NCBI GenBank assembly: GCA_023394045.1
Contig: JAEXBN010000043.1
Coordinates: 1-64,000, forward strand
DNA from: Bacillota bacterium
GTDB lineage: Bacteria > Bacillota > Clostridia > Tissierellales > Peptoniphilaceae
Direction: 5' to 3'
Length of the DNA stretch: 64,000 bases
Part shown: positions 1 through 8,258 of the stretch, in pieces
Numbering within the stretch: position 1 is the first letter of the stretch
Layout of the letters: every line of letters starts with the position of its first letter
Translations under genes and position numbers: made by a program
Notes under the pieces: model-generated
What the model was told of the DNA's origin: nothing
What the model saw: only the letters and a program-made list of their open reading frames with translations
Databases searched by the model: none

Positions 1-785
1 GCACCGACCATCATAATATTTATATTAACCTTGGAACGACGGAGGGTGTGGTTCCGCGCAAGGAGCAGATTCCCACGGAGCATCTCCGCGCAGGGGATCG
101 CGTGAAACTGTACGTATGTGATGTCCGCGTCTCCTCAAGGGGACCGCAGATTCTGCTTTCTCGCGCGCATCCTCAGCTGGTCGCACGCCTGTTTGAACAG
201 GAAGTGCCGGAGATCACTGACGGCGTTGTGGAGATTTATTCGGTCTCTCGCGAAGCGGGCTCACGATCGAAAATTGCGGTTTATTCGCATGATCCCAATG
301 TGGATCCCATCGGCGCCTGCGTGGGATATAAGGGAAATCGTGTCAATTTGATTGTTGATGAGCTTCATGGGGAGAAGATGGATATCATCATTTACGATGA
401 GAATCCGGAAGTGTTTATCGCCAATGCCTTGAGTCCCTCTGCGGTGAACCGGGTCATCATCAATGAAGAAGATCACTCCGCTGCAGTGGTGGTGCCTGAC
501 GATCAACTTTCTCTAGCCATTGGAAAAGAGGGACAAAATGTGCGGCTGGCGGCGCGGCTGACCGGCTGGAAGATCGACATCAAGGGACAGTCACAGTTTC
601 ATGAGGATCCAGCCTTCTTTGATGCGGGCGCACCAAGTGAGCGTCCGGGATTGTTTGATCTTCCGGAAGACATGGCGATTTCTGCGGCAGATGATTTTGC
701 GGATGAAGAGATGATGAACGAGAACCGGCATGAGGGGGCAGAGGAATCGCACGGCCAGGCAGAAAGTGAAGATCGAGATGCCTAA
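1..785 (+). CDS. nusA: Transcription termination/antitermination factor NusA, 5'-truncated
   Basis: The reading frame is already open at base 3, so the N-terminal RNA-polymerase-binding domain lies outside the window. What remains is the S1 domain (phrases LGTTEGVVPRKEQ and DRVKLYVCDV), then KH1 (DPIGACVGYKGNRVN) and KH2 (AIGKEGQNVRLAARLTGW), followed by an acidic, low-complexity tail of about 50 residues. NusA binds RNA polymerase and nascent RNA, promotes hairpin-dependent pausing and termination, and takes part in rRNA antitermination with NusB, which is also in this window. The tail is shorter than the acidic repeat domain of enterobacterial NusA, as is usual in Firmicutes. It heads the classic nusA-ylxR-infB operon, and its stop codon overlaps the ylxR start by 8 bases. 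The GTG at 48 is internal to the S1 domain and is not the start. Confidence 0.96.
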   Translation, partial: TDHHNIYINLGTTEGVVPRKEQIPTEHLRAGDRVKLYVCDVRVSSRGPQILLSRAHPQLVARLFEQEVPEITDGVVEIYSVSREAGSRSKIAVYSHDPNVDPIGACVGYKGNRVNLIVDELHGEKMDIIIYDENPEVFIANALSPSAVNRVIINEEDHSAAVVVPDDQLSLAIGKEGQNVRLAARLTGWKIDIKGQSQFHEDPAFFDAGAPSERPGLFDLPEDMAISAADDFADEEMMNENRHEGAEESHGQAESEDRDA

Positions 786-1038
786 AAAAGAGCCCGTGCG
801 AAAATGTGTTGCCTGCGGCGAGCAAAAGCCTAAACAGGAGCTGCTGCGCATTGTCCGGCAAACCGATGGAAATGTGGTGGTTGATTCCACGGGAAAGATG
901 AATGGGCGTGGAGCCTATCTTTGCAAAAAGAGGGAATGCCTGGAGAAGGCAGTTAAAAAAAATCGGTTGAAAGCTGCGTTGAAGACGCAAATTTCGGAGG
1001 ACTTCTATGAGGAACTGAAGCACATAATCGAGAATTGA
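778..1038 (+). CDS. ylxR: YlxR/RnpM family RNA-binding protein
   Basis: An 86-aa basic protein with the family marks: an N-terminal PVRKCVACGEQKPKQELLR segment, then GRGAYLCKKRECLEKAVKK and a Lys/Arg-rich end. Members are small nucleic-acid-binding proteins encoded between nusA and infB in Firmicutes; work in Bacillus links the family to RNase P RNA binding. The ATG at 778 gives the conserved MPKKEPVRKC start; an in-frame ATG at 730 would add 16 non-conserved residues. In many Firmicutes a ribosomal L7Ae-like gene (rplGA) follows ylxR, but here infB begins within 8 bases of the ylxR stop, so that gene is absent from this position. Confidence 0.93.
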   Translation: MPKKEPVRKCVACGEQKPKQELLRIVRQTDGNVVVDSTGKMNGRGAYLCKKRECLEKAVKKNRLKAALKTQISEDFYEELKHIIEN

Positions 1039-1045
1039 GGTGCCT

Positions 1046-3394
1046 ATGAGAGTTTATGAATTAGCAAAAGAACTGGGGGAAAAATCAACGGCTTTCCGCT
1101 CGTTTCTTGAAAAAGAATTACATTTGACTTATCCGTCGCACATGTCTTCCATGGACGAGGCAGATGTGGCGAAAGTCCGAGCGGCGTTTTCTGCTGGGAA
1201 AGCAGAAAAAAGCCAACAGGATCAGAAAAAAAGTGCGCGTCATCCGATCCCGGCGGCGCCACATGACGCAAAGGTGAGCACAAATCGTACGCCGAAGCCT
1301 CAAGCGGAAAAAAAGAAGAGCGAGCAGTCGGCGCACGGAAAGGATTCGACGCCAAATCCTCATCAGGGAAAGAAGCATTCTTCTCCTAAGCGGGGTGAAG
1401 CTCGCGAGGATTTTCGTCCGGGAAAGAAAGCGGATCAAAACGTTCAAGAAGGAAAATCGGATCGTCTGAAATCACAAAAGGGACGTTTCCATCGCAAAGG
1501 GGAAGATGATGCGCCGCGCAAGGAAAGAGCTGCCGGAGGGATTCAGCAAGCGCCGTTCCATAAGCCGAACAAACCTGGAAAATCAAAGAAAAATAAGAAA
1601 AAGGAGCCTGCAGTGACCCAGCCAATGGAGGAAGAAATGGACCTCATTATTGAAATTCCTTCCGAAATTACTGTCGGTGATTTTGCCCGTGCCATTCATA
1701 AAAATTCAATGGAAGTGATCACCGAACTCATTAAGATGGGGATTATGGCGGGTCTGAATGAATCGATTACGTTTGAGACCGCAGAAAAAGTGGCGGAAAA
1801 ATTTGGTGTTTTAATCACCGAACCCGAGCAGGCGGACGGCGATGCGATCTTTGAATCGCTCAATTTTGAAGATGACCCGAAAGACCTGAAGCCCCGCCCG
1901 CCAGTCGTCACGGTCATGGGACATGTCGATCATGGAAAAACATCTTTGTTGGATGCGATTCGTGAAACCGCGGTGACACGGGGGGAGGCCGGCGGAATCA
2001 CGCAGCATATTGGTGCGTCGGTGGCCAGCGTGGATGGACAGACGATCACGTTCATCGATACGCCGGGACATGAGGCGTTTACTCAAATGCGCTCGCGTGG
2101 AGCGCAGACGACGGATATCGTCATTCTGGTCGTTGCCGCAGATGATGGTGTGATGCCGCAGACGATTGAGGCTATCAACCATTCGAAAGCGGCAGGCGTG
2201 CCCATTGTTGTCGCCATCAACAAGATGGACAAGTATGGCGCAGATGCGAACCGCGTGATGACCGAATTGGCGGAGCAGGGTCTGGTTCCTGAGGAATGGG
2301 GCGGGGATACGATCATGATTCCCGTTTCGGCGCACACCAAGGCTGGATTGGATGACTTGCTCCAGATGGTGCTGATGGTCGCGGAAATGGAAGAATTAAA
2401 AGCCAATCCCAATCGTAAAGCCATTGGCGTGGTGATTGAAGCCCAGTTAGAAAAGGGACGCGGCGCGACGGCTTCCGTTTTGGTGCAGAACGGAACATTG
2501 ACCGACAAGGATTATGTGGTTTCTGGTGAAGTCAGCGGACATATTCGCGCGATGTTTGATTCGAAGGGGAAAAAGGTGAGAAAAGCCGGTCCGTCCATGC
2601 CGGTCAAGATCACAGGTCTTTCGGATCTTCCAGAAGCCGGCGATCCGATTTATGCGGTTTCCGACGAAAAGGAAGCCCGTGCCTTTGCGGAGAAAGTCGC
2701 GCAGAAAAATCGTGATGAGCGCTTGAATAAGACAACGCATATCTCCTTGGATGACCTGCATATGCAGATTTCAGAAGAGGGACTTAAAGAACTGAACATC
2801 ATCGTCAAGACGGATGTCAAGGGGACGATTGATGCCTTGGCTGGTTCCATTGCGAAGCTCAGCAACGATGAAGTTAAAGTTAATATTATTCATGGAGCCG
2901 TCGGCGGAATTAGTGAAAGCGATGTGATGTTGGCGGCGGCTTCAAATGCGATTATTATCGGATTCAACGTGCGTCCGAATCAGGGAGCCATCGCTCAGGC
3001 GGAGCGTGAAGAGATTGAGCTGCGAACCTATCGCGTGATCTACGAGGCACTGGATGATATTGAGCATGCGATTCAGGGCATGCTGGCGCCTGAATTCAAA
3101 GAAGAAATCTTGGGGCGCTGTGAAGTTCGGGAGACCTTTAAGGTGCCCAATGCCGGGACGGTCGCCGGAATTTATGTCACTTCGGGAAAAATCGTGCGCA
3201 ATGCGGGGGTTCGTTTGCTGCGAAACGATATTGTGATTCACGAAGGGAAAATTTCCTCGCTTCGCCGTTTCAAAGATGATGTCAAGGAAGTTGCGACCAG
3301 CTATGAAGCCGGACTGGGAATTGAAAATTATAATGATATCAAAGTCGGGGATATTATCGAATGCTTCCATGAAGTGGAAGTCGCGAAAAACTAA
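1046..3394 (+). CDS. infB: Translation initiation factor IF-2
   Basis: A 782-aa GTPase that places initiator fMet-tRNA on the 30S subunit and drives subunit joining. In order: an N-terminal IF2N helix bundle ([11 protein letters not shown]), a Lys/Gln/His-rich low-complexity linker at about residues 50-190, a second IF2N-like domain, and the G domain from about residue 285 with G1 GHVDHGKT, G2 GGITQHIG, G3 DTPGHEAF, G4 NKMD and G5 SAH. Beta-barrel domain II, domain III and the fMet-tRNA-binding C-terminal barrel follow. The ATG at 1046 has TGAGG five bases upstream; an in-frame GTG at 1040 lies inside that Shine-Dalgarno and is less likely. It sits in the nusA-ylxR-infB-rbfA operon. The length is typical of Firmicutes. 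Confidence 0.97.
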   Translation: MRVYELAKELGEKSTAFRSFLEKELHLTYPSHMSSMDEADVAKVRAAFSAGKAEKSQQDQKKSARHPIPAAPHDAKVSTNRTPKPQAEKKKSEQSAHGKDSTPNPHQGKKHSSPKRGEAREDFRPGKKADQNVQEGKSDRLKSQKGRFHRKGEDDAPRKERAAGGIQQAPFHKPNKPGKSKKNKKKEPAVTQPMEEEMDLIIEIPSEITVGDFARAIHKNSMEVITELIKMGIMAGLNESITFETAEKVAEKFGVLITEPEQADGDAIFESLNFEDDPKDLKPRPPVVTVMGHVDHGKTSLLDAIRETAVTRGEAGGITQHIGASVASVDGQTITFIDTPGHEAFTQMRSRGAQTTDIVILVVAADDGVMPQTIEAINHSKAAGVPIVVAINKMDKYGADANRVMTELAEQGLVPEEWGGDTIMIPVSAHTKAGLDDLLQMVLMVAEMEELKANPNRKAIGVVIEAQLEKGRGATASVLVQNGTLTDKDYVVSGEVSGHIRAMFDSKGKKVRKAGPSMPVKITGLSDLPEAGDPIYAVSDEKEARAFAEKVAQKNRDERLNKTTHISLDDLHMQISEEGLKELNIIVKTDVKGTIDALAGSIAKLSNDEVKVNIIHGAVGGISESDVMLAAASNAIIIGFNVRPNQGAIAQAEREEIELRTYRVIYEALDDIEHAIQGMLAPEFKEEILGRCEVRETFKVPNAGTVAGIYVTSGKIVRNAGVRLLRNDIVIHEGKISSLRRFKDDVKEVATSYEAGLGIENYNDIKVGDIIECFHEVEVAKN

Positions 3395-3436
3395 TGCGGA
3401 TCCGGCGCTGGAGACAGTGCCGGAAAGGAGGCGAAC

Positions 3437-3898
3437 ATGAACGAAAAGCGAATCGGGCGGATCTCTCAGGAAGTGAAAAAAGCGCTTTCTGAAGCGGTGT
3501 TTTATGAGCTGAAAGATCCGAAGATTTCAGATGTTCTCACGATCTCCGAGGTCAAGGTGTCCAGCGATTTATCCTATGCGGATGTTTATGTCAGCGTGAT
3601 GGGAACGGACTGGGATCGTCGTCAGACGATGGAAGGACTGGACAAAGCCAGAGGCTTCTTGAAGCGTTACCTGGCCAGCCATATTCAGCTTCGACAGATT
3701 CCGGAGCTTCGCTTTCATCCGGATGATTCCATCGTTCATGGAATGTACATGGATCAATTGATTGCCGCGACATTAAAACAGGATGAAGCCAACCGTGCAG
3801 CGCGCGGCGAACAGGAGTCTGCGCCGAAGGATCCAGACGATGCGCTGGAGGAACCGGGGGATGAGATCGGCCGTCCAACGAGGGGAGAATGGGGATGA
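3437..3898 (+). CDS. rbfA: 30S ribosome-binding factor RbfA
   Basis: A 153-aa member of the RbfA family, a KH-fold protein that helps mature the 16S rRNA 5' end and 30S subunit. The core matches over residues 1-115: MNEKRIGRISQEVKKALSE, the segment DPKISDVLTISEVKVSSDLSYADVYVS written as its pieces, and RFHPDDSIVHG. A non-conserved acidic, Glu/Asp/Pro-rich tail of about 35 residues follows; most RbfA proteins are near 120 residues. The start has a strong AAAGGAGG seven bases upstream. The stop overlaps the next gene as ATGA, indicating translational coupling. Confidence 0.95.
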   Translation: MNEKRIGRISQEVKKALSEAVFYELKDPKISDVLTISEVKVSSDLSYADVYVSVMGTDWDRRQTMEGLDKARGFLKRYLASHIQLRQIPELRFHPDDSIVHGMYMDQLIAATLKQDEANRAARGEQESAPKDPDDALEEPGDEIGRPTRGEWG

Positions 3899-4854
3899 AT
3901 CATCTGTATGACGAGGCGCGCCAGGCAATGGAGCACTCCTCAACGATCGCGATCGCGGGGCATGTGAATCCGGATGGCGATTGTTATGGCTCCGTTCTGG
4001 GACTGGGGCTTTCTCTATTGGCCTGTGGAAAGCAAGTCACGATGCTGGCGGAGGATTTTTATTCCCATTATTCCTATATTCCAGGTTTTGAGCGTCTCCA
4101 GAAGGCGGATCCGGAACAAAACTATGATTTGTTCATCCGCGTGGATCTGGGATCACGGGATCGCATGGGCAGTGCTGCCATGGCGCTGGATCGCAGCGCC
4201 TTTTCGATCAATTTTGATCATCATTTAGACAACGATGCGTTATGCGACATCGTGATTCATCAGCCGGAAGCGTCCTCCACCTGCGAAATTTTGGGCGATT
4301 TTATTTATGAGACGGGGCTTCCCATGACCGCCGATGCGGCCACAGCGCTTTATACAGGGCTGACGACAGATTCGAACCGATTTCTTTATGATTCGTCCGG
4401 ACCGCGCACATTGAGGATTGCGGCGCGTTTGATGGAAAGCGGGGCGGAGGTACAGCGTATTTATCTTCAGGAGTATCAGAACGAGGATCCAGCGATGGTC
4501 ATGTTTCGCGGGGATGTGATCCGTGAAGCGCTCAAGCTGCATGAAGGCCGGATTGTCCTAGCCAATTTGACGCAGGAACGAATCTCGCGCTACGGTCTGA
4601 GCATGCCGCAGGCGGAAGGCGTGGTGGATGATATGCGCAGTTTAAGCGGCGTGGAAATTGCCGTGATCTTAAAGGAGGAAGCCCCGGATTTACAAAAGAT
4701 CAGTTTTCGCTCCAAAGCCTATTATGATGTATCCACATTGGCGGCGCACTTTCTGGGCGGCGGTCATAAAAAGGCGGCCGGGGGCAGAATTGAGGCGGGG
4801 AATGCGGAGGCCTTCGAACGGCTCCGATCGTTTCTTGAGGAGATTTCCTGGTGA
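3895..4854 (+). CDS. nrnA: DHH/DHHA1 family phosphoesterase (NrnA-type nanoRNase/pAp phosphatase)
   Basis: A 319-aa DHH phosphoesterase. Visible motifs are HVNPDGDCYGS (metal ligands), the motif-II Asp in FIRVDLGS, the signature NFDHHLDN, TGLTTDSNRF, and a C-terminal DHHA1 domain ending in LGGGHKKAAGG. NrnA enzymes of Bacillus and relatives degrade 2-5-nt RNAs and dephosphorylate 3'-phosphoadenosine 5'-phosphate; family members can also act on cyclic dinucleotide breakdown products, so exact substrates are inferred. The ATG at 3895 makes an ATGA overlap with the rbfA stop and has AGGGGA eight bases upstream; the ATG at 3889 is an alternative. Location between rbfA and truB is the usual Firmicutes order. 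Confidence 0.93.
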   Translation: MNHLYDEARQAMEHSSTIAIAGHVNPDGDCYGSVLGLGLSLLACGKQVTMLAEDFYSHYSYIPGFERLQKADPEQNYDLFIRVDLGSRDRMGSAAMALDRSAFSINFDHHLDNDALCDIVIHQPEASSTCEILGDFIYETGLPMTADAATALYTGLTTDSNRFLYDSSGPRTLRIAARLMESGAEVQRIYLQEYQNEDPAMVMFRGDVIREALKLHEGRIVLANLTQERISRYGLSMPQAEGVVDDMRSLSGVEIAVILKEEAPDLQKISFRSKAYYDVSTLAAHFLGGGHKKAAGGRIEAGNAEAFERLRSFLEEISW

Positions 4855-5768
4855 TGGCGGATGGAATCCTGAATCTCTACAAGGAAGAAGGCATGACATC
4901 GCATGATGTGGTTCAAATGGTTCGTCATGCGCTACATATGCGGCGGGTTGGCCACAGCGGCACGTTGGATCCGATGGCGACCGGCGTTCTTCCGGTTCTC
5001 GTCGGTCGTGCCACGAGGCTTGGAGAATATGTATCGGGTGCGGGTAAATCGTATCTTGCGGCTTTGACCTTCGGGGTTGAGACCGATACGCTGGATCGGA
5101 CGGGAACGATCGTGCGCTCGTGCTCAAAGACGCGTTTTTCTCGGGAAGAAGTAGAAGAGGCGTTATCTCATTTCCATGGCACCATCGAACAGAGAGTTCC
5201 CGCTTATAGTGCGGTCAAAGTGAACGGAAAGAAGCTTTATGAATACGCACGGGCAGGGATAGAAGTGGAGCGCCCCGTTCGCCAGGTCACGATCGACCGA
5301 ATGGAACTGGTACAGCTTCAAGAGGATCAGGCGGTCATCTTCTGTCATTGTTCTAAAGGAACGTATATTCGCCAGCTGATTGCTGATCTTGCGGAATCAC
5401 TGGGAACGCTGGCCGTGATGACGGCGCTTGAACGGACTTCCGTCGGTTCGTTTACCGTGGAGGATGCGCTTCCGGTTTCCGTGCTCAAGCAGATGAGCAG
5501 CGATGAATTATCCTCTCGCTTGGTGCCGATGGATCAGGCGGTGAAGCATTTTCCATTCCTTCAGGTCGATTATCCTTCCGCTCTCCGGCTGCAGCAGGGG
5601 CAGAAGCTTTTCCGGGATGAGGCGGAACAGGAATGGATACGCGTATATACAGGCTCGGTTTTTCTCGGAATCGGGACGGTACAGCGGAATGAAGAAGGAC
5701 GGTCATATCTGAAATTAAAGAAGGGGATGGCCGATCCGTTAGATGGGAAGTCGAATGGTCATTATTGA
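4851..5768 (+). CDS. truB: tRNA pseudouridine(55) synthase TruB
   Basis: About 305 aa. TruB converts U55 of the tRNA T-loop to pseudouridine. Visible are the N-terminal NLYKEEGMTSHDVV, the catalytic-Asp motif VGHSGTLDPMATG (Asp about residue 40), the KSYLAALTFGVETDTLD core and a C-terminal PUA-like region. Either GTG 4851 (8 bases after AGGAG, GTGA overlap with nrnA) or ATG 4854 (11 bases after it) could start translation; the product is the same apart from one residue. The 3' end overlaps the next gene. Confidence 0.96.
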   Translation: MMADGILNLYKEEGMTSHDVVQMVRHALHMRRVGHSGTLDPMATGVLPVLVGRATRLGEYVSGAGKSYLAALTFGVETDTLDRTGTIVRSCSKTRFSREEVEEALSHFHGTIEQRVPAYSAVKVNGKKLYEYARAGIEVERPVRQVTIDRMELVQLQEDQAVIFCHCSKGTYIRQLIADLAESLGTLAVMTALERTSVGSFTVEDALPVSVLKQMSSDELSSRLVPMDQAVKHFPFLQVDYPSALRLQQGQKLFRDEAEQEWIRVYTGSVFLGIGTVQRNEEGRSYLKLKKGMADPLDGKSNGHY

Positions 5769-6705
5769 TTTGGATCAAAAAGAGGAAGCCTCAGGAGAAC
5801 AGACCGTCATCGCGCTGGGGAATTTTGATGGATTGCATCTTGGACACCGCCAGCTGATTCAAACGGCACAAAACGTGGCGGCATCTCAATCAGCGCAAAG
5901 CGCCGTCCTATTGTTCAAAAATCACACCACGGCACTTTTTGCGCCCAAGAATGCGCGCTGCCTGACATCGGTGGAGGATAAACTGGCGATGCTGGAAGCG
6001 ATGGGGCTGGATCTGGTTTATCTTCATACGTTTGATGAAGCCTTTGCTTCGCTGGATCCCTCATTTTTTCTTGATGAAATGCTGATTCGCCGGATGGGTG
6101 CCATTCATGTTGTCGTCGGGCGCGATTATCGTTTCGGGCGTTTGGCCAAGGGGTCAGTGGAGGATCTCAAAAGAGCAGAAGAGGCGCAGAAAATTGGGCT
6201 GAGCATTGTTTCCGATGTGAAATACCAGGGAGAACGCATCAGTTCCACTCGTATCCGCCAGGCGATCATGGACGGAAAGCCGGAGGCAGCACGAGCGATG
6301 CTTGGAGGCGCCTATACGCTGCGCGGCTTTGTGGATCATGGGGCGCAGCGCGGTCATGGTCTGGGTTTTGCTACGGCGAATTTATCCATGAGTTTTCCCT
6401 ATGTGCTGCCCCGTGAGGGGGTGTACCTCACGCGATCGGAAATCGAAGGAAAAAAGGGAACCTTCTACGGCATGAGCTCGGTAGGCACCAATCCGACGTT
6501 TCATGAACATCGTGGCGTTTCGGTAGAAACCCATCTATTCGATTTTCATGAGCCAATCTATGGTCTGGGGTTCAGCGTTTCTTTTCTGCGGTATGAACGT
6601 CCGAATGTTGCTTTTGCATCGCCGCAGGAATTATCCGAACAGATGAATCAAGATCTCCATCTTTTGCGGCAATGGGCACAGGAAGAGCGCGTCTCGCTTC
6701 ATTGA
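5755..6705 (+). CDS. ribF: Bifunctional riboflavin kinase/FMN adenylyltransferase
   Basis: A 316-aa protein that makes FMN and then FAD from riboflavin. The N-terminal nucleotidyltransferase domain shows ALGNFDGLHLGHRQLI (the HxGH-type site) and ISSTRIRQAIMDGKPEAA. The C-terminal riboflavin kinase barrel shows GFVDHGAQRGHGLGFATANL (lead residues G-H-G..G-F-x-T-A-N) and SSVGTNPTF. ATG 5755 has GGGAAG just upstream and is preferred; ATG 5743 would add four residues (MGSR). It overlaps the truB end by 14 bases and closes this operon; rpsO follows from its own promoter. Confidence 0.95.
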   Translation: MVIIDLDQKEEASGEQTVIALGNFDGLHLGHRQLIQTAQNVAASQSAQSAVLLFKNHTTALFAPKNARCLTSVEDKLAMLEAMGLDLVYLHTFDEAFASLDPSFFLDEMLIRRMGAIHVVVGRDYRFGRLAKGSVEDLKRAEEAQKIGLSIVSDVKYQGERISSTRIRQAIMDGKPEAARAMLGGAYTLRGFVDHGAQRGHGLGFATANLSMSFPYVLPREGVYLTRSEIEGKKGTFYGMSSVGTNPTFHEHRGVSVETHLFDFHEPIYGLGFSVSFLRYERPNVAFASPQELSEQMNQDLHLLRQWAQEERVSLH

Positions 6706-6764
6706 TGATGCTCAGACGATCAGAGATTTTCAGAAGGAGATTGAGCCATCTGAGGCGTGAAGTC

Positions 6765-6793
6765 TTGATGTTTTGCTGAAGCTCTGGTAAACT
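6765..6793 (+). promoter_or_regulatory. Predicted sigma-A promoter of rpsO
   Basis: TTGATG at 6765-6770 and TAAACT at 6788-6793 are separated by exactly 17 bases. The site lies in the 168-base gap between ribF and rpsO and gives an 80-base leader. Read by eye only. Confidence 0.55.
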
Positions 6794-6799
6794 TTTCAA

Positions 6800-6866
6800 G
6801 TACTCTTCCAAAGGGGACGGCACTCCAACCCCCGCTTTGAAAGCAGCGAATCACTAGGTATAAGGA
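6800..6866 (+). promoter_or_regulatory. Structured rpsO leader, possible S15 autoregulatory site
   Basis: The leader contains GGGG (6813-6816) that can pair with CCCC (6829-6832), followed at once by a hairpin with arms CGCT (6833-6836) and AGCG (6845-6848), just ahead of the AAGGAG ribosome binding site. S15 is known to repress its own mRNA through several unrelated leader structures in different bacteria. That this leader does so is inference. Confidence 0.35.
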
Positions 6867-6873
6867 GAAAAAG

Positions 6874-7140
6874 ATGTTAACCAAAGAAAAGAAAAAAGAA
6901 ATTATTGCAGAGTATGGGAAAAACGAGACGGATACGGGTTCGCCGGAAGTTCAGATTGCACTTCTGAGCTATCGTATTTCGGAGCTGACGGAGCATTTGA
7001 AGACGCATGCAAAAGATAATCATTCCCGCCGTGGGATGTACATGCTGATCGGTCAGCGCCGCGGTTTGCTGAACTATCTTCGCAAGCTGGATATTGAACG
7101 GTATCGCGACGTGGTTTCGCGCTTGAATCTTCGTGGCTGA
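6874..7140 (+). CDS. rpsO: 30S ribosomal protein S15
   Basis: An 88-aa protein matching S15 end to end: [15 protein letters not shown], the [15 protein letters not shown] helix, the [17 protein letters not shown] segment and the [14 protein letters not shown] end. S15 is a primary binder of the 16S central domain. AAGGAG lies seven bases before the ATG. It has its own promoter upstream and a strong terminator directly after, so it is probably a single-gene unit. Confidence 0.98.
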   Translation: MLTKEKKKEIIAEYGKNETDTGSPEVQIALLSYRISELTEHLKTHAKDNHSRRGMYMLIGQRRGLLNYLRKLDIERYRDVVSRLNLRG

Positions 7141-7147
7141 TGTTTTG

Positions 7148-7174
7148 AAAAGAGTGCGCAAGCACTCTTTTTTT
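7148..7174 (+). terminator. Rho-independent terminator of rpsO
   Basis: A 9-bp perfect stem (AAAGAGTGC with GCACTCTTT), a GCAA tetraloop and a run of seven T immediately after. Confidence 0.93.
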
Positions 7175-7211
7175 CGTTGATCCGTTTTCGATTCATTATG
7201 GAGGAATACTC

Positions 7212-8123
7212 ATGAACCATTCGACGCTGATCATCCTAAATCCTGTCGCTGGGATGGAGAATGCCACTCAATTTCTTTCGACTCTTGTCGAAAAGCTCAG
7301 TGAGAGCGGGGAACCCGTCCTCTGCTATGCGACGGGAAAATCAGGGGATGCGGCCTTGATGGCTAGGCGTTATGGCAATCAGGTGGATCAGGTCATTACA
7401 TTGGGAGGAGATGGCACTCTCAGTGAAGTGACAGAGGGTTTGCTTTTTCATGAACAGAGGCCGATCGTCGGATATATTCCGGCCGGCACCAGCAATGATT
7501 TTGCCAGCGGACTGGGACTGTCCGATCAGACGGAAGAAGAATTGGTGCAGACGGCGCTTTTCGGCGTGCCCATGGCTTGCGATATGGGCTTGTTTAACGG
7601 GACTTCGTTTCTGTATGTGGCAGCATTCGGCGCCTTCACGACGGTCAGCTATCAAACGCCGCAAGCGAAGAAAAATGTGTTGGGACGCTTCGCCTATCTC
7701 GTGGAAGGGATGAAAGAATTGAGCGGACTGACCGAATATGAGATCGAAATGAGGACGGACTCTCAGACGTTCCGTGGAAAATATCTTTTAGGGATGATTT
7801 CAAATTCGAACACCGTCGCGGGAATGGTGCATCTTGATGCCAGTACAGACTACCAAGATGGTTTGTTCGAGGTGACTCTGGTGAAGGCTGGATACAGCGC
7901 CTTGGATTACGCGGCTCTCGCCAGAGAACTCATGAATGGAGAGCTGACCCATGAAGCCTGTCTGCATTTCCAGACGAGCTACTTGGAAGTGCGTTCTCCA
8001 TTGCCGATCGCCTGGACGCTTGATGGGGAAGAAGGGGATGAAACGACAAAGGCAACAATTCAAGTGCTGCCCCGTGCATTACGGATTCGTACGAAAGTCG
8101 CTCCGAAAGAAGAGAGAAAATGA
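7212..8123 (+). CDS. Diacylglycerol kinase family lipid kinase (YegS/DagK-like)
   Basis: A 303-aa soluble lipid kinase of the DAGK catalytic family. Visible are ILNPVAG at the N-terminus, the nucleotide-binding VITLGGDGTLSEV (GGDGT at residues 65-69) and the GYIPAGTSNDFASGLGL motif, followed by the beta-sandwich domain. In Firmicutes, DgkB-type enzymes phosphorylate diacylglycerol released during lipoteichoic acid synthesis and return it to phospholipid; whether this member uses diacylglycerol or another lipid cannot be read from sequence. GGAGG precedes the ATG. It lies alone between the rpsO terminator and the pnp promoter. Confidence 0.88.
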   Translation: MNHSTLIILNPVAGMENATQFLSTLVEKLSESGEPVLCYATGKSGDAALMARRYGNQVDQVITLGGDGTLSEVTEGLLFHEQRPIVGYIPAGTSNDFASGLGLSDQTEEELVQTALFGVPMACDMGLFNGTSFLYVAAFGAFTTVSYQTPQAKKNVLGRFAYLVEGMKELSGLTEYEIEMRTDSQTFRGKYLLGMISNSNTVAGMVHLDASTDYQDGLFEVTLVKAGYSALDYAALARELMNGELTHEACLHFQTSYLEVRSPLPIAWTLDGEEGDETTKATIQVLPRALRIRTKVAPKEERK

Positions 8124-8164
8124 GAGATTTTCGGTATAGAAGACCGGATGAATTTCACTTTTTT

Positions 8165-8173
8165 TGATATAAT
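8165..8173 (+). promoter_or_regulatory. Extended -10 promoter of pnp
   Basis: TGATATAAT is a perfect extended -10 element with no clear -35. It would start a leader of about 80 bases containing a small hairpin (TCGTC, loop GTT, GACGA) near 8210-8222. The pnp mRNA leader is an autoregulatory site in enterobacteria; whether that applies here is unknown. Confidence 0.65.
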
Positions 8174-8258
8174 TAACAAGATAATTGTCAAAAAGAGCAA
8201 TATTTGAACTCGTCGTTGACGAAGGGTGAAGGCTCATCTGCAAGACCAGGAGGAAACA

